From positions 1,093,618-1,157,617 of the forward strand of contig OZ024850.1 of the NCBI GenBank assembly GCA_964017145.1: 64,000 nucleotides of DNA, read 5' to 3'. This document shows, one piece after another, positions 33,030 to 44,850 of the stretch (the first letter of the stretch is position 1; each line of letters starts with the position of its first letter). Origin of the DNA: Agrocybe praecox. Lineage: Eukaryota > Basidiomycota > Agaricomycetes > Agaricales > Agrocybaceae. The translations under genes were made by a program, and so were the position numbers. The notes under the pieces are model-generated. The model was not told where the DNA came from. It saw only the letters and a program-made list of their open reading frames with translations, and did not search any database.

Positions 33030-34819
33030 ATGTCATCCACATTCGACTTTGCGAGTTGGCCGCCAGCTTTGTCTCAAAATCAGCGCGAAACTTTGACGTT
33101 GTACGCAACGAGCTACGCGTTATCCCATGGGCTGCTTTATCTACCTCCAGCTGAGCGACAGCCAATAATTCCTAGCTCAGCAATCCATGCACCAATATCA
33201 TTGTTTCCCTCACCGTTCCCCCGCAATCTATTTGAACAAGGAAGACAGATACAAAGGGCGTACAATCTTTTGTATGCTCGGATCGCAATGGATGAAGAGT
33301 TTCTTGACAGAATCATGGGTGCTGAAGAAGGTGTGGGCAAAGTGGACGACTTCATCGGGCAGTTGTGGACTGGATGGAAGAAGTTGAGAGAGAATGGACT
33401 AGTGCAGGTGTGCCGTCATCTCGTCATTGTTTGCACTTGAGTTTTGACATACTCGACGATAGCCTTTGCAATTTGGCTTGTTTCGTTCGGATTATCTTCT
33501 TCACGCGCCTCCGAATGAGCCACTATCCATCAAGCAAGTTGAATTCAATACCATCTCAGTTTCTTTCGGATGTTTGTCACAGAAGATAGCTGAACTTCAT
33601 CGGTATGGCACTTTTTTGGCTCCATATATGCGCATTTTGACCCTTTTTCGTAGGTATCTCATGTCAGCTACGAATTACTACGGCAGTTCCTCTCATTTGA
33701 TCAAGGACAATTTCCCTGCAAACGACAACATATCGGGACTGGCGAGCGGACTAGCGGAGGCTCACAAAGCGTATAATGTTGTGGGGTACATTATTTCACG
33801 TCCTGCAATACTTCCCAATCTCACTTACCAGATCAGGTCCCAGATCCTCTTCGTGGTCCAGCCAGGAGAGCGAAATGTATTCGATCAACGACCATTAGAA
33901 TATGAATTACTTGCGAAGTGAATTCTTTATTATTTCTAGTTTTCTCTGTTGCTTACTTCAACGAAGGCATTCGATCCATATCATTCGACAAACATTCGAT
34001 GAACTTGCCCAAACAGCATTTTTGGACCCTGTAAACTCTATTCTCAGAATCCAAGTTCCCCTAGACATCGATGCATCTGGATCAGTCGAAATTTCTACAG
34101 TGTACTATCGCTCTGGATACATGCCCCACGAATACCCAACACCCGGCCACTATACCACCCGCTTCCTCCTTGAAGAGTCGCGTGCCATCAAATGTCCCAG
34201 CATAGCTCTGCAGCTTGCCGGGGGAAAGAAAGTTCAGGAAGTGTTAACTCAGCCAGGAGTGCTCGAGCAATTCTTAGCCGACGAACAAAAATACGGAAAG
34301 AACGTCCTGAGCAGAGAGGAAATAGATGATCTCCGAAAAAGCTTTATGGGGATGTGGGGCTTGGACGTTAGCGAGGATATGTTGACGCCGGACACGGCTG
34401 CTGTCAAAGCAGGCCAAGAGGAATTCGGCGTACGTAAAGCTAGAGAGGCTGCCTTGTCTCTCGTTCTCAAACCTCAGCGCGAAGGCGGAGGAAACAATGT
34501 CTACAAGGAGGCTATACCTTCTTTCCTCAACAGTCTACCACCTCAAGACCGACAGGCATGGATTGCCATGGACCTGATCAAGTCGCCGGAAGGTACTGGG
34601 AATTATCTCGTACGTGCGGGCACAGAAAATCAGGCGCCGGTGAAGGCGGACGTGATCAGCGAACTTGGCATTTTTGGCTGGGCACTGTTCGGTAGTCCCA
34701 CGAAAGAGGTGAAAGAACAAGAAGTGGGCTGGCTGGTGCGCACGAAGAGCAAAGACAGTAACGAGGGAGGTGTGGCAACGGGGTTCTCTGTCTTAGATTC
34801 GCTTCTCTTGGTGAACTGA
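33030..34819 (+). CDS. GSH2: glutathione synthetase
   Basis: This cytosolic enzyme joins gamma-glutamylcysteine and glycine with ATP to make glutathione. Five exons (33030-33407, 33463-33602, 33654-33780, 33832-33917, 33967-34819) give 527 residues, normal for eukaryotic glutathione synthetase. Signatures include MDEEFLDRIMG, VEFNTISVSFGCLS, ILFVVQPGERNVFDQR, YYRSGYMPHEYP and the glycine-rich ATP-grasp loop LKPQREGGGNNVY. The third intron (33781-33831) can also be read through without a stop; I spliced it out because the family sequence does so. The outer retrotransposon ends 147 bp before the ATG, leaving very little native promoter. Confidence 0.95.
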
Positions 34820-35139
34820 GTAATTAATGTTAAGTAAGTGATCTCTGCTGCGTCTGTCGTAATATCATGGCTTAATCGTGGACAGCTTTATGAGCTATGT
34901 AAATCCAAGATGTATATCACTCTTTGCTGTCCGTATTGGTGCCGGGCCAATTTGAGTCGTGCTCATGCCTCGAGCGAATATTACGATGGTGGGATAGGCC
35001 ATACGTGGCAGAGGCTAGAGCTATACAAGGCTCGCTCATAAAGGGCAATAACGATGAAATATTTCTAATTTCCAGTCCCGATGTATTGCCTTTCCCCGAC
35101 GATTTTCCTTTGCGAAACATCATAAAGGAAAGATGCATA

Positions 35140-36420
35140 ATGCACGGTGTGCTACGTGTTAACTTGATCATGGTTGCTGTATCAGCCTTGTTCGCTTTGT
35201 TGCCATTTCTCGGTGCATTGGCTACCCCAGCTATCTATGATGGACGGGCCCCTTTCAATTACACCAAGGCAGATTTTGATGGGTCAGTTGACCCCTACCT
35301 GACGTACGTTCCTAGCATTCTCTTTCCTCACAGGGCCATCTGATAACCTCAACGTTCTGTGAAGGGTGGTCAAAGGCTCAAAGAACGCGTCTCATGTATG
35401 TATATTCAAGATCACGGCTATTACTCGCAACAATCTTCAACCTATCATTCTTTTTATTGACAGTATACAACTCTGCTTGGAAAATCAGTACCTCCCACCC
35501 CATTGTGGAGCCAACGGGTCTTCCCACTGTTACGGGTCCCAACGATTCCTAATGAACAAGTTATTGCTGTATCAATCGATAATAGCTCAGTCTTCCTCCC
35601 AGGTGGCACCAACCCTCAGTTTGGCTTCCGCCGCACAGACGTGATCGCACAAAAAGATGGGAGCCCATCGAATTTAACACCTTTGATGGAGACGGGAATA
35701 ACCGTGTTTCATTTCTCTATCAAGCTCGATGAGAAAAAACCTCTGAATTATAATCATGAATACCAAATCGTGTTCATTGAACCATCTGATGGATCCCATG
35801 TGTTTGGTATTCAGTTGGGTACGTCGACACGCTTTTATTTCATTGTTTTTCGCATCTTTAACAAGCAAACAAAAAATACATGTTCGCTTTAATGATTAGG
35901 CTCTCCCTTCACCAATCCTACCGGAAATTTGCCTGCAAAAAATGCTCATAGCTTCAAAGTGCTGGACCATGCTCTCAATGTTCTTTTCTCGGCCCCGTTC
36001 ACCTCTTCTGCTTGGCATAACTTCGCTGTCCAAGTGGATTGGGACCGAAATACTCTCGCAGTTCTATATTCTAAAAACGCTGGTCCTCTGAAACCCGTAA
36101 CTAAGGCCCTACCAAATTTGTCTCACGCGACGGGCGCTGCGGGTCAAGGGGAGTTCCATTTTGGAGTGCTTAAGGTATGTGTATTCTTCGAATTCTTCTT
36201 ACTGTGGTGTAGGTTCTTCGAGAATAGACTGATTTGCGATAACTCGTAGTTGCCACTGGTCAATCCCAATGATGCTCCAACTGACCAAGGTGACGTTGTT
36301 CATCATGGTATTCAAGAAGGCACTACAGAAGGATTGCTATATTCTGGTGTATTCGTTGAGAGTGTACAAAATGGAATCAGTGTTGGTGGGGGACATACTA
36401 TCAGGAGCATCAGCCAATGA
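35140..36420 (+). CDS. secreted glycoside hydrolase family 131 beta-glucanase
   Basis: GH131 enzymes cut beta-1,3/1,6- and beta-1,4-glucans outside the cell. Five exons (35140-35303, 35365-35395, 35464-35818, 35900-36174, 36250-36420) give 331 residues. The start may be 35170 instead, which begins directly with the signal peptide (MVAVSALFALLPFLGALA). Family blocks are unmistakable: YDGRAPFNYTKADFDGSVDP, SIDNSSVFLPGG, PLNYNHEYQIVFIEPSDGSH, HVFGIQLGSPFTNPTG, WHNFAVQVDWDRNTL, GQGEFHFGVLKLPLVNP and GTTEGLLYSGVFVE. It is a single domain without a carbohydrate-binding module. It lies downstream of GSH2 on the same strand. Confidence 0.9.
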
Positions 36421-37693
36421 AGCGCTTGATCTGATACCTGTAAGCGGCGGCGAATCTCTAATGATAGTCGTTGATTTTCTAACTATGACGATCTTTTTTA
36501 GATGTATTCAACGTCCCAGAGTTACAATTCGGTACCTGCGAAGCTGTTTGCGTTCTGTCGCATGTACATATTCTTGGAACTCTTGAAATCACAAGGCTCT
36601 ACACAATCTTTCAATTCAGTGGTATTTTATGATTCCTGGCCCATTGCTCGTCTTCTCTCTGACGCTAATAGATATTGATGATAGATGGTAGGGGCAGCAA
36701 ACACCGGTTCCCCCGTGAAGCACAGAGCTCTACATGAATGTGGCCCAGCAAAATATGATGAAATCCGTCAAATATCCCGTCCAGATATCTCTGAGTTTTT
36801 TAAGAAGAGGGGCTCTTTGGGCTGAGCGCCTGTCCAGACTCTCTGGCCTCGAAGCTTGCTTGCTGTGAATGAGATTGATGCGCTCGCGCTGGAATGAATA
36901 AGGTGTTATTTCTGGCCTTTCTAACAATAAGTACTGAATTTACATCACAATCAAGGGAGCCGCTGTCATGCGCTGCCATTTTCTCTCATCCTCCCGAATA
37001 TTGGCCTCATGCAGGGAGTCACGCCCTACCACGCATTCATCGGACATTCTCACCAAAATCCGCGTTGACCATACGCCCAAAACCTATCAATAGGTGCATC
37101 GTCAAGACATCACTACTCTTCTGTTTGGCAGGGCGTTGACAATTCATCAACCTTCAGGTTCTGAAGGGTGGGTGCTGTTCTGGTCATATGCTATTCATTC
37201 CTGGGCCTTTGACTTTAATCAACGCTAGCTGATCAAATCTCGCTCTCCGTCCAATACCCATAGATCGTTATCTTCAGGAGAAGGACTTTCTAACGACGCA
37301 TTCACCTCTCGACAACATTACAAACCCCGCATAAAAATATGTTTTCGACGGCCATTTCGCAGATTGGAAAGAATGGGGATCAAAGGAATTTGCGCAGGGA
37401 ATCGGGTATGAGCGGTAAGTACCCAGTTGATGTACTAAGTATGGAAGCACTATTTACTGCCAAACGGCACCAGCCGTCCATCTATCATCGGTGGAGTTTC
37501 GTACGCTATTCATATCCCGGCATGGGCTCCCACGTATTGCCCAAATTAACGCAGCATAGTCATCCAAAGGTAGATAAAGGAACAGAGGTGCCCGGATGTT
37601 CAGATACCACCTAGGTCCTTGCCGTCCGCTTCCCCTGCGACTGCTGTCGCCTATACTCACTTCACCTTCTCACTTCCTCACCCTCCATTGCCA
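36421..37693. other. intergenic, no supported gene
   Basis: Only short frames without conserved content are present. The 3' flank of the GH131 gene and the promoter of the following 7TM gene should lie here. I see no repeat or RNA gene. Confidence 0.5.
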
Positions 37694-39067
37694 ATGGCGA
37701 ATTGTACTCTAGGGAACGGGACTATAGTCCAACTCGTCAATCCTTTAACACCACTGGCGTTCACTGCCCCAGACGTCGCATTTAAGGCTAATATCGCCGC
37801 TGATTTCATCGTGGTGGCCCTGACTGTATGTCTTCCCCGTTCTCAAAGAAGAGCCAGAGTTGATGGACAGTCTTTCTTTTTCATCGTATAGATCATCGTC
37901 TGGGATATCCTGCACAATCTTTTCGACGACTATGCATTGCTTTTTAAAGAGAGGATTCGGCTGCCGACGATCACGTATTTTATTTCAAGGTAAGCCAGTC
38001 GGTCAACGCTCGGATGATGACGCAATGCCAACCCTTCCGCAGAACGGGTGCTCTAGGATATGCAATAGTGAAAATCATATTTTTGAGTAAGCCCCCTCAG
38101 CATTGTTGTCGACGATATATTAACTCATTTGTTAATTAGCCATTCCCATTGAAAATTGTCAAGCCGTCGAGCTCACGGGATTGATCCTCTATGCGATAAC
38201 AACTTCATCCACTGCACTTCTCTTCTACTATCGTGTCTGCGCCGTTTATAATAACAACAAATACGTCATGGGCTTCTTCGCTGTGCTGTGGCTGGGAGTC
38301 GTTGGAGGCACAATCACGATCATTGAAGGTGTCCACGGTGCACACCAAGGGCCCACACAATTCTGCATCAACGATGTCGACCATGAATATATCGTCGCCT
38401 CTACCATTGCCAATTTGATCAACGATACAATGGTATTCTTCGCCATTACCTATAAATTTGGCAAAACGAATGCAACGGCGAATTTAAGGAAGAAAGGGCG
38501 GGGTTTCCGCAAGTATCTTAATGGGGACTCTTTGCCTGCTTTCTCCCGCGCCATGTTACAAAACAGCCAGGTGTATTACCTGTAAGTACAATTTTACCTT
38601 TCTAGATGTGGCGGTCTATTAACATTTGTCTGTCTATCAGGATTGCAGTCACAATGAATGCCATGGTGCTAATTGTCTTCTACGCGGCTGCCTCTCAGCG
38701 AAAGTCACCCGTCCGGGTTATGTTCATCGCACTCAACAACGTGTTGGTCAGCATTTTGGCATGTCGTGTATTCCGTAACCAGAAACTGGGACACACGAGA
38801 ATCAACAACATGGAGAGCCTCATCGGGACATACAACACTGAAGTACAGCTCAGTTCAATGTCCCCATCCAGCAAGAAGCGTCAAACAGTGAGCAACTTGC
38901 ACACCCAGACCGTCTCGGATTCTGTAGTAGGAGATTCCAAGGTCCCTCTGCCTGGAACCAAGGTCGAGGTCAACAGAGTAGTCGAGTGGGCACACGACTA
39001 TGGGAAGGGGGATATGAAGAATCCTTCTGGTGTGACGCTGAATGAGCCAGCCAACGGGGATGTATAA
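37694..39067 (+). CDS. orphan seven-transmembrane protein of basidiomycete type
   Basis: A multi-pass membrane protein with receptor-like topology. Five exons (37694-37825, 37892-37989, 38043-38086, 38140-38581, 38641-39067) give 380 residues. Hydrophobic spans include IAADFIVVALT, TGALGYAIVKIIFL, LTGLILYAITTSSTALLFYY, YVMGFFAVLWLGVVGGTITI, IANLINDTMVFFAITY and MNAMVLIVFYAA. The motif YYRVCAVYNNN after the third or fourth span is typical of the expanded families of putative integral membrane proteins in agaricomycetes. The ~100-residue C-terminal tail is soluble and Ser/Thr-rich, as in signalling receptors. Ligand and G-protein coupling are unknown; receptor function is inference. Confidence 0.8.
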
Positions 39068-39892
39068 CATCATTTGGAGCGTTTAGTATTTTCCCTCTTT
39101 TCTTGTGTACTGTTTTGTGAATTGTTCTCGTAGGTAGTTTTGATGTTAAATATAATGTGTAGCTCTAGTAAATTATTTTGTTTAACTCAAGTTTAACTTG
39201 TGCTTAAGAATGGTATAAGATTGCTTTCGTCGGTTGAAGATTTAAGCCATAACTTTGGAATATGGCCTCTAACAAGCCCCTTGCCTACCCGTAGGATTTA
39301 ATTGACTTCCCAAAAATTTGTTAATCGAGCCAGGAACGGTCGCCAAACGGTAACACAGTGGGCCAGAGCTGAGAGCCACAAGCGGCGACGCGTGTTTCCA
39401 TATCACGTGGTATGTGAGGACGGTGCCGTGGGCCCGTGAATGTGATTTAAGCTGCATGACATCACGGTGGTCACCGATCAACTTGTCACGGAGCATTTAC
39501 CGTCACCATGATACCACAAACGAATGGTGCTCAAGGATATCTACCTACGGTCAAGGAGATGAAGCGCCTGCTTACACGCTCTGACTCTGGTACGCGTCAG
39601 CAGAATTGAAAGGACTCCGGACGATCGTGCGGCAATTCGAGGAGAAGTTTGGGACACGGAGTAACAGGCTGACTCTCCGACTGAATTACTCCCCGATGCA
39701 TATATAAAGATATGGGCGCAAGCTGTCAGCAAAGAGAAGCGACATCCGGTGGCAGAGTAAGGATTTCCCCGAGACCGACTGTGTTTAGATGTTCAATGGA
39801 CGGATAGAAATCCTTCAACCTTTTCACATCCGTTTTCCCTCTTAAGGACGTATTCCAAGCTTCCTTAAGACTTGAACGCCCCCATACCGTAA
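39068..39892. other. intergenic, promoter region of first aldo-keto reductase
   Basis: No coding signal. It holds a good TATA box at 39702-39710. Confidence 0.5.
39702..39710 (+). promoter_or_regulatory. TATA box (TATATAAAG) upstream of first aldo-keto reductase
   Basis: Well-formed TATA element 183-191 bp before the ATG at 39893, compatible with a transcription start some 30 bp downstream. Confidence 0.5.
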
Positions 39893-41434
39893 ATGAAGAC
39901 TGAAAACCCGGAGAACAGGAGGTTTAGCAAGATAACTAACAGCAAAAGCCACACTTTCAAGAATATCCTTGCTATCTTTGTCATTCCATACATGGCTTTT
40001 GTGTTTGCGAAGTCCAACTTCCCAGCTTCCGTTGGACGAGTTACGAGTCTAGGAAATGGGATACTGCATCGTTTGAACTTGGTTGTACCCCTACAGGCAA
40101 CTAGATCGTTCTCGACTGTGAAGGATGGCAAACTTCCGACTCATTTCACGCTTCCGTCTGGGGACAAAATACCCAGCGTTGCATTGGGTGTGTGGAAAGC
40201 CAGTCCTGCCGATGTGAAGGGTGCAGTGAAGGTATTTCAAACAAATGTTATTTCTTCAAATATATGTCTAAAGTCCTTCCTTAGGCGGCCCTAACTGCAG
40301 GATACCGCCATATAGATGAAGCCTATATATACGGTGTGAGATTAGTTAAACACGCGTTCCAGAACGAAACTCAATAGCCCTTTGCAATAGAACGAAGCTG
40401 AAGTGGGAGAAGTCATTGGATCCAGCGGGATTCCTCGCAAAGACATCTGGATAACCTCGAAACTTTGGAATGATCACCACTCTCCTGAAGACGTGGAAGC
40501 TGCTGTCGATGAATCCCTCGCAAAGCTGGGTACTGATTACCTCGACTTGTATCTTATCCATTGGTGAGACGCATTCATGTCTTTACGCGGGACAGAGATT
40601 GATGGCATGTATGCTACATACAGGCCCGTAGCCTTTGGGAAGGATGGCAAACTGGACGCAAAACTGACTGAAGATCACTATCCGACATGGCAAAAACTCG
40701 AACAGCTTGTTGAGAAAGGGAAAATTAAGAACATTGGAGTTGCGAAGTATGTGTCGATTTTTTCATTTCTGGGATTTTGAGATGCAAATTTAATAAACAT
40801 CATCTTAGCTTCAACATTCGAAGATTGAAGGAATTGATTGTCAATCCATTAAAGATCAAGCCGGCCGTGAATCAAGTCGAAATAAACTACTGGAATCCCG
40901 AACCTGAACTTTTGAAGGTTTGTTACCTGGCATGCTTCATTGATGAACATCCTCTAATCAAGTCGATATATTTTAGTGGTCTAAGGAAAACGGAATCCTT
41001 CTACAAGCATACTCACCATTTGGAAGCTCCGGGAAAGTCAAAGAATCACTTGAAGTACCCGAGGTGAAGAGTATTGCACAAGAGTTAGGAATTTCTCCCG
41101 CCCAGGTCATAATCTCATGGCTAGTTCAACGAGGGGTGCGTTCGGTGAACTCATACTAACGGTCTGTCTGACTTTTGTGAATTCCAGGTCGTTGCGTTGC
41201 CCAAGAGCGTTACTCCTGCCCGCATAGAGGAGAACCTAAAAAGTGTGCATTCTTCTTGTGTCTATCTATTCCTTGAGAATAACCATTCTTTCTCTCTCAG
41301 TCACTGCCCTCCCTCAAGATGCTTTCGATCGTCTTGAAACGGCAGCTACCAGCCACCCGCCGATTAAGGTCCTTGATCCAAGCCCTCACTGGGGCGTCGA
41401 CCTTTGGGATACTAAACGCGCTACTAAACTGTGA
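39893..41434 (+). CDS. aldo-keto reductase with N-terminal membrane anchor (paralogue 1)
   Basis: An NADPH-dependent carbonyl reductase. Eight exons (39893-40231, 40285-40335, 40391-40563, 40624-40746, 40809-40917, 40977-41135, 41188-41242, 41301-41434) give 380 residues. The catalytic (alpha/beta)8 domain starts at LPTHFTLPSGDKIPSVALGV. The active-site Asp and Tyr are in HIDEAYIYGNE, Lys in TSKLW, and His in YLIHWP; ALPKSV near the end marks the cofactor site. About 85 residues precede the barrel and include a hydrophobic span (ILAIFVIPYMAFVFA), unusual for this soluble family. It is followed in tandem by a close paralogue that shares most intron positions. Confidence 0.9.
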
Positions 41435-41583
41435 TTTTGTGTATATTCGTGACCATGTATATTTTCTTTGTTTCTTTGATATAGATAGATCAATGCACGA
41501 TATCGTAATATGTACATCGCTGTTCATGATGATCGGCGATCGCTGAAGTAAAATTTTGCGGACCGTGACAGCTGTAATTATAA

Positions 41584-43444
41584 ATGATGACATCAGACCC
41601 AGGGCCCAATCCTTGCTTATTACAAACCATCATGGGTTCAGAATTTCACACCTATCAAAAGGTTCCCAGCGACGACCCTGAACGAGGCTCAGAGGAACCT
41701 AAAGATTTCTATAATCAATACCACACATCGCAGCGACCTCTGCACAACCACCAGTTCGAGGACGAAGACGTGAACGAGGACGGTGAACACGACAAAAGAA
41801 AAACCGCCGTAGCGAAACGTCTCATACTTACTGGAATTTTCATTTTGTGCTTCATGGCGGCGTACCTTGTTAGAGGCATTTTTCTCGATGGAAGGGGAGT
41901 GGGTACGAGGCACAAATGTGGTGCGATGATGCATCGTCTTGGACTTGCTGGGCAGCACCACTATCAGCACCAGTATCACCACGGACATGGACATGGGCAT
42001 CACAGCAATATGTCGACCTTGGTCGGAGGAAAATTACCTACACACTATACTTTGCCTTCAGGAGATCAGATTCCTTCTGTTGCTCTCGGTACGTGAATTT
42101 GTTTTAGACTTTCGAGATCTAAATGGAATGCCTTGGAATGTCTTGCATTATAGGGGTTTGGCGAGCTGATAAAGGACTTGTCGGGGAGGCCGTCAAAGTA
42201 CGACGGATGCTCTCGTTGTTATGATTACCTACTAACCAATGTTCTCAGGCTGCCCTCAAAGCGGGATACAGACACATCGACGGAGCATGGATATATGGCG
42301 TATGTTAATTTTGGTTTTGGTTTCTCTATATTTTCTAAAACCTACTTTGCAGAATGAAGCCGAGGTCGGACAGGCCATCAAAGAAAGTGGCGTTGACCGT
42401 AAAGACATTTGGCTCACATCCAAGCTTTGGAACTCGTTCCATGCCCCTCAAGATGTTGAACCTGCACTTGATGAATCCCTGAGCAGGCTCGGTACAGACT
42501 ACCTTGACCTTTATCTCATCCATTGGTTAGTGATACAAACTGCTGGTCGTGCTAAGAACTGAATTTCGCCACCCAAGGCCCGTTGCTTTTGTGAAGGATG
42601 GAAAGTCGAATGAAGTAGATTTCAATCTTACCGAGAATACCTACCCAACCTGGCAAAAGCTCGAAGAAATGGTACAAAAGGGCAAAGTCAGAAACATAGG
42701 AGTCAGCAAGTGGGTGTTTCATGGGTACAAAACATTGGGCATTGTGGCTAACATATACTCTAAGCTTCAATGTCCGGAGGCTCAAGAACCTAACTGCCAA
42801 TCCCCTCAAAATCAAACCAGCTATCAACCAAGTTGAATTGAACTTCTGGAACCCCCAACCAGATCTTTTACAGGTGTGCAATCAAAAATCACGCGATTTG
42901 TTATCAGTCTCAAACTATATTACAGTGGTCGAAAGATAACGACCTTCTCCTTGAGGCCTATTCTCCTCTGGGTAGTCAAGATAAAGTAAAAGAAAGCCTC
43001 CAGGTCCCCGAGGTAAGATTGTTCCGATATCTTTTCGCTGTGGCGTCATAGTCTAAACGTATATGTTAGGTGGTGTCCATCGCTAAGGATCTCGGATTAA
43101 CTCCTGCTCAGGTCTTGATATCGTGGCATGTCCAACGAGGAGTAAGTCTTACAACCATCCCTTTATCTCCTACTTGTGTTCATGTTGGACCCTGTAATAT
43201 CAGACAGTAGTTCTCCCGAAAAGTGTCCACTCCAATCGCATTGTCGAAAACTTCGGAGGTAAGTGATGGTACAATTTAATTGGGAGTTTCGGATCCTTTT
43301 TGTTGGATGAACGCTGATTTAAGTTACATATACTTAGTTAAAGCCATCCCTCAGGATGCATTTGAACGCCTCGAGAAAGCAGCCACTAGCCACCCACCAT
43401 CTAGGTCGGTTGATCCGAAGTGGGGTGTGGACATCTGGAACTAA
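41584..43444 (+). CDS. aldo-keto reductase with membrane anchor and His-rich linker (paralogue 2)
   Basis: Tandem duplicate of the preceding gene, only 149 bp downstream of its stop. Ten exons (41584-42088, 42154-42197, 42249-42299, 42353-42525, 42578-42709, 42765-42873, 42926-43012, 43070-43141, 43204-43258, 43338-43444) give 444 residues; a start at 41632 is also possible. The N-terminus is acidic and soluble, then a transmembrane span ([17 protein letters not shown]), then a His-rich linker ([17 protein letters not shown]), then the reductase barrel. Active-site residues are kept: [22 protein letters not shown] and VLPKSV. It has two introns absent from its neighbour (after 42088 and after 43012). 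The topology suggests a type II membrane enzyme; the side of the membrane is unknown. Confidence 0.9.
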
Positions 43445-44766
43445 GATAAAAACACTTGAAGAAAAAGAGATGCAATGAAAAGATTCCAGTATGTATACTA
43501 CTTATCATTCCAGCGAACGAACGAACTAGATATGCTGTACAATTGAAAGTCTTATCTTTCATGTATTGATGTGCAGCTAATTTGTTGTTGACAAAATCCA
43601 ATAATACAGTTGACTTCCTGTCGAACGCATCGGATATTTTTTCAAACAGTCAAGGACACATCGGGAACGAACGTTTCGAAATCAAGAGGAATGAGACTGT
43701 CAAGTCCTGGATGGCTTACGTCTGCCTAAAGATTATGACCCTCCCTGTTCCATTGGCCCTTTCTGTCATCCACCAGGGTCACTATCAATCCAACGTCAAA
43801 TATCATCGTCGTACAACAATCCTGGTATCCTTGCCACCACCACAAATACCACGTTCTCAATGCTATGCCTGGAGTAACACTTCCAGATTCTAATTGATAT
43901 CATTCCCTGTCGAGGTTGCAATGCTGTGGGCTGGCATGAATCTACGTGACATATCAAAATTTACTGGTCGTTCAGGCGCTTTTGGACGCTTGGCCAACGA
44001 CGTCACTGCATCAGTTTTCTCGATGTCTGCGGAATCGTGATGATCTTCCCAGTGATAGACACTCACGGAGCGAACCTTGAATCAATCCTCGTAGTAAGTT
44101 CTATCACAGGTCCTAAATTGCGATTAACTTGACCTCGCCTCGAACTTAAAGTGAGGTATTGCACAACGTGTGGTCCAACAGTGTGTACTGTTGGCATCGT
44201 CTCCTAGGATTCCCGCATTGAACCCTAAAACGCTGAACGTCTACGTCGATTAAATGACTTAAGAGATGAGATCTGGCAATGGTAGGTAGTAGGGAATATA
44301 TCTATTTCCGTTTTGTTTCTCCAAGGCACTGCTTCAGTCTACACTGTAATCAACCTCAGAAAACGCGAAACGCCACTTCAAAAACAGTGTATGCAAATGG
44401 CATCTGTTTAAAGTCAATATGGATACCAATGTTCATCATCCAATTTCTGAAGATTTCAACCCCTGAAATTTTGAACAACTTCTGACTTTACTGTTCCCAG
44501 TCAACTGTTGTACATCAGATGGAAAAAAACATTTCACCATTCTCGAGTCCTTGAGACTCAAACGCCCAGCATGATAGTGGTTTTGGATACCATAGATTTG
44601 CTAGCTCGCCCTAGAGATACCAGGAGAATCATAAATCCTGATTAGGACAAAATGGCTATTTCCGGGCAGTGCCCAGCCCATGCTGTAGTTTTATAAATTT
44701 ATGGTATAAAAAATTATGCTTTTGGTGTGTTGTTGTGTACAAAAGCTGGAAAAAAATGAAATACAT
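43445..44766. other. intergenic with a possible coding remnant
   Basis: No complete gene. The minus strand from about 44080 to 43893 is open for about 62 codons with coding-like composition (VYHWEDHHDSADIEKTDAV, then LAKRPKAPERPVNFDMSRR) and ends in TAG. I could not find convincing further exons, so it may be a gene fragment or the last exon of a decayed gene. Confidence 0.35.
44748..44756 (-). terminator. RNA polymerase III terminator of tRNA-Gly
   Basis: A plus-strand A run (T run on the minus strand) a short distance after the tRNA 3' end. Confidence 0.7.
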
Positions 44767-44850
44767 GCATTAAGAGAGAATCGAACTCCCGGCGGGTCGA
44801 GCTTGATACTCGAATGGCAACGACCCAGGTTACCACTACCCCATTAATGC
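44767..44850 (-). tRNA. tRNA-Gly (anticodon GCC) with a short intron
   Basis: The minus strand folds into a complete cloverleaf. Acceptor stem GCATTAA pairs with TTAATGC, the D arm is GGGT-AGTGGTA-ACCT, and the anticodon stem GGTCG pairs with CGACC. The T arm GGGAG-TTCGATT-CTCTC contains the B box. The anticodon loop reads TTGCCA, then an intron of about 13-14 nt (TCGAGTATCAAGC-like) between positions 37 and 38, then T. A run of seven T's follows about a dozen bases after the 3' end and would terminate RNA polymerase III. Removing the intron needs the Sen endonuclease, of which Sen54 is encoded elsewhere in this window. Confidence 0.9.

Noticed and set aside
35140..35169. Start of the GH131 protein at the first ATG as certain
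   Set aside because: The ATG at 35170 begins directly at a typical signal peptide and is equally plausible; the feature keeps the longer form with this caveat.
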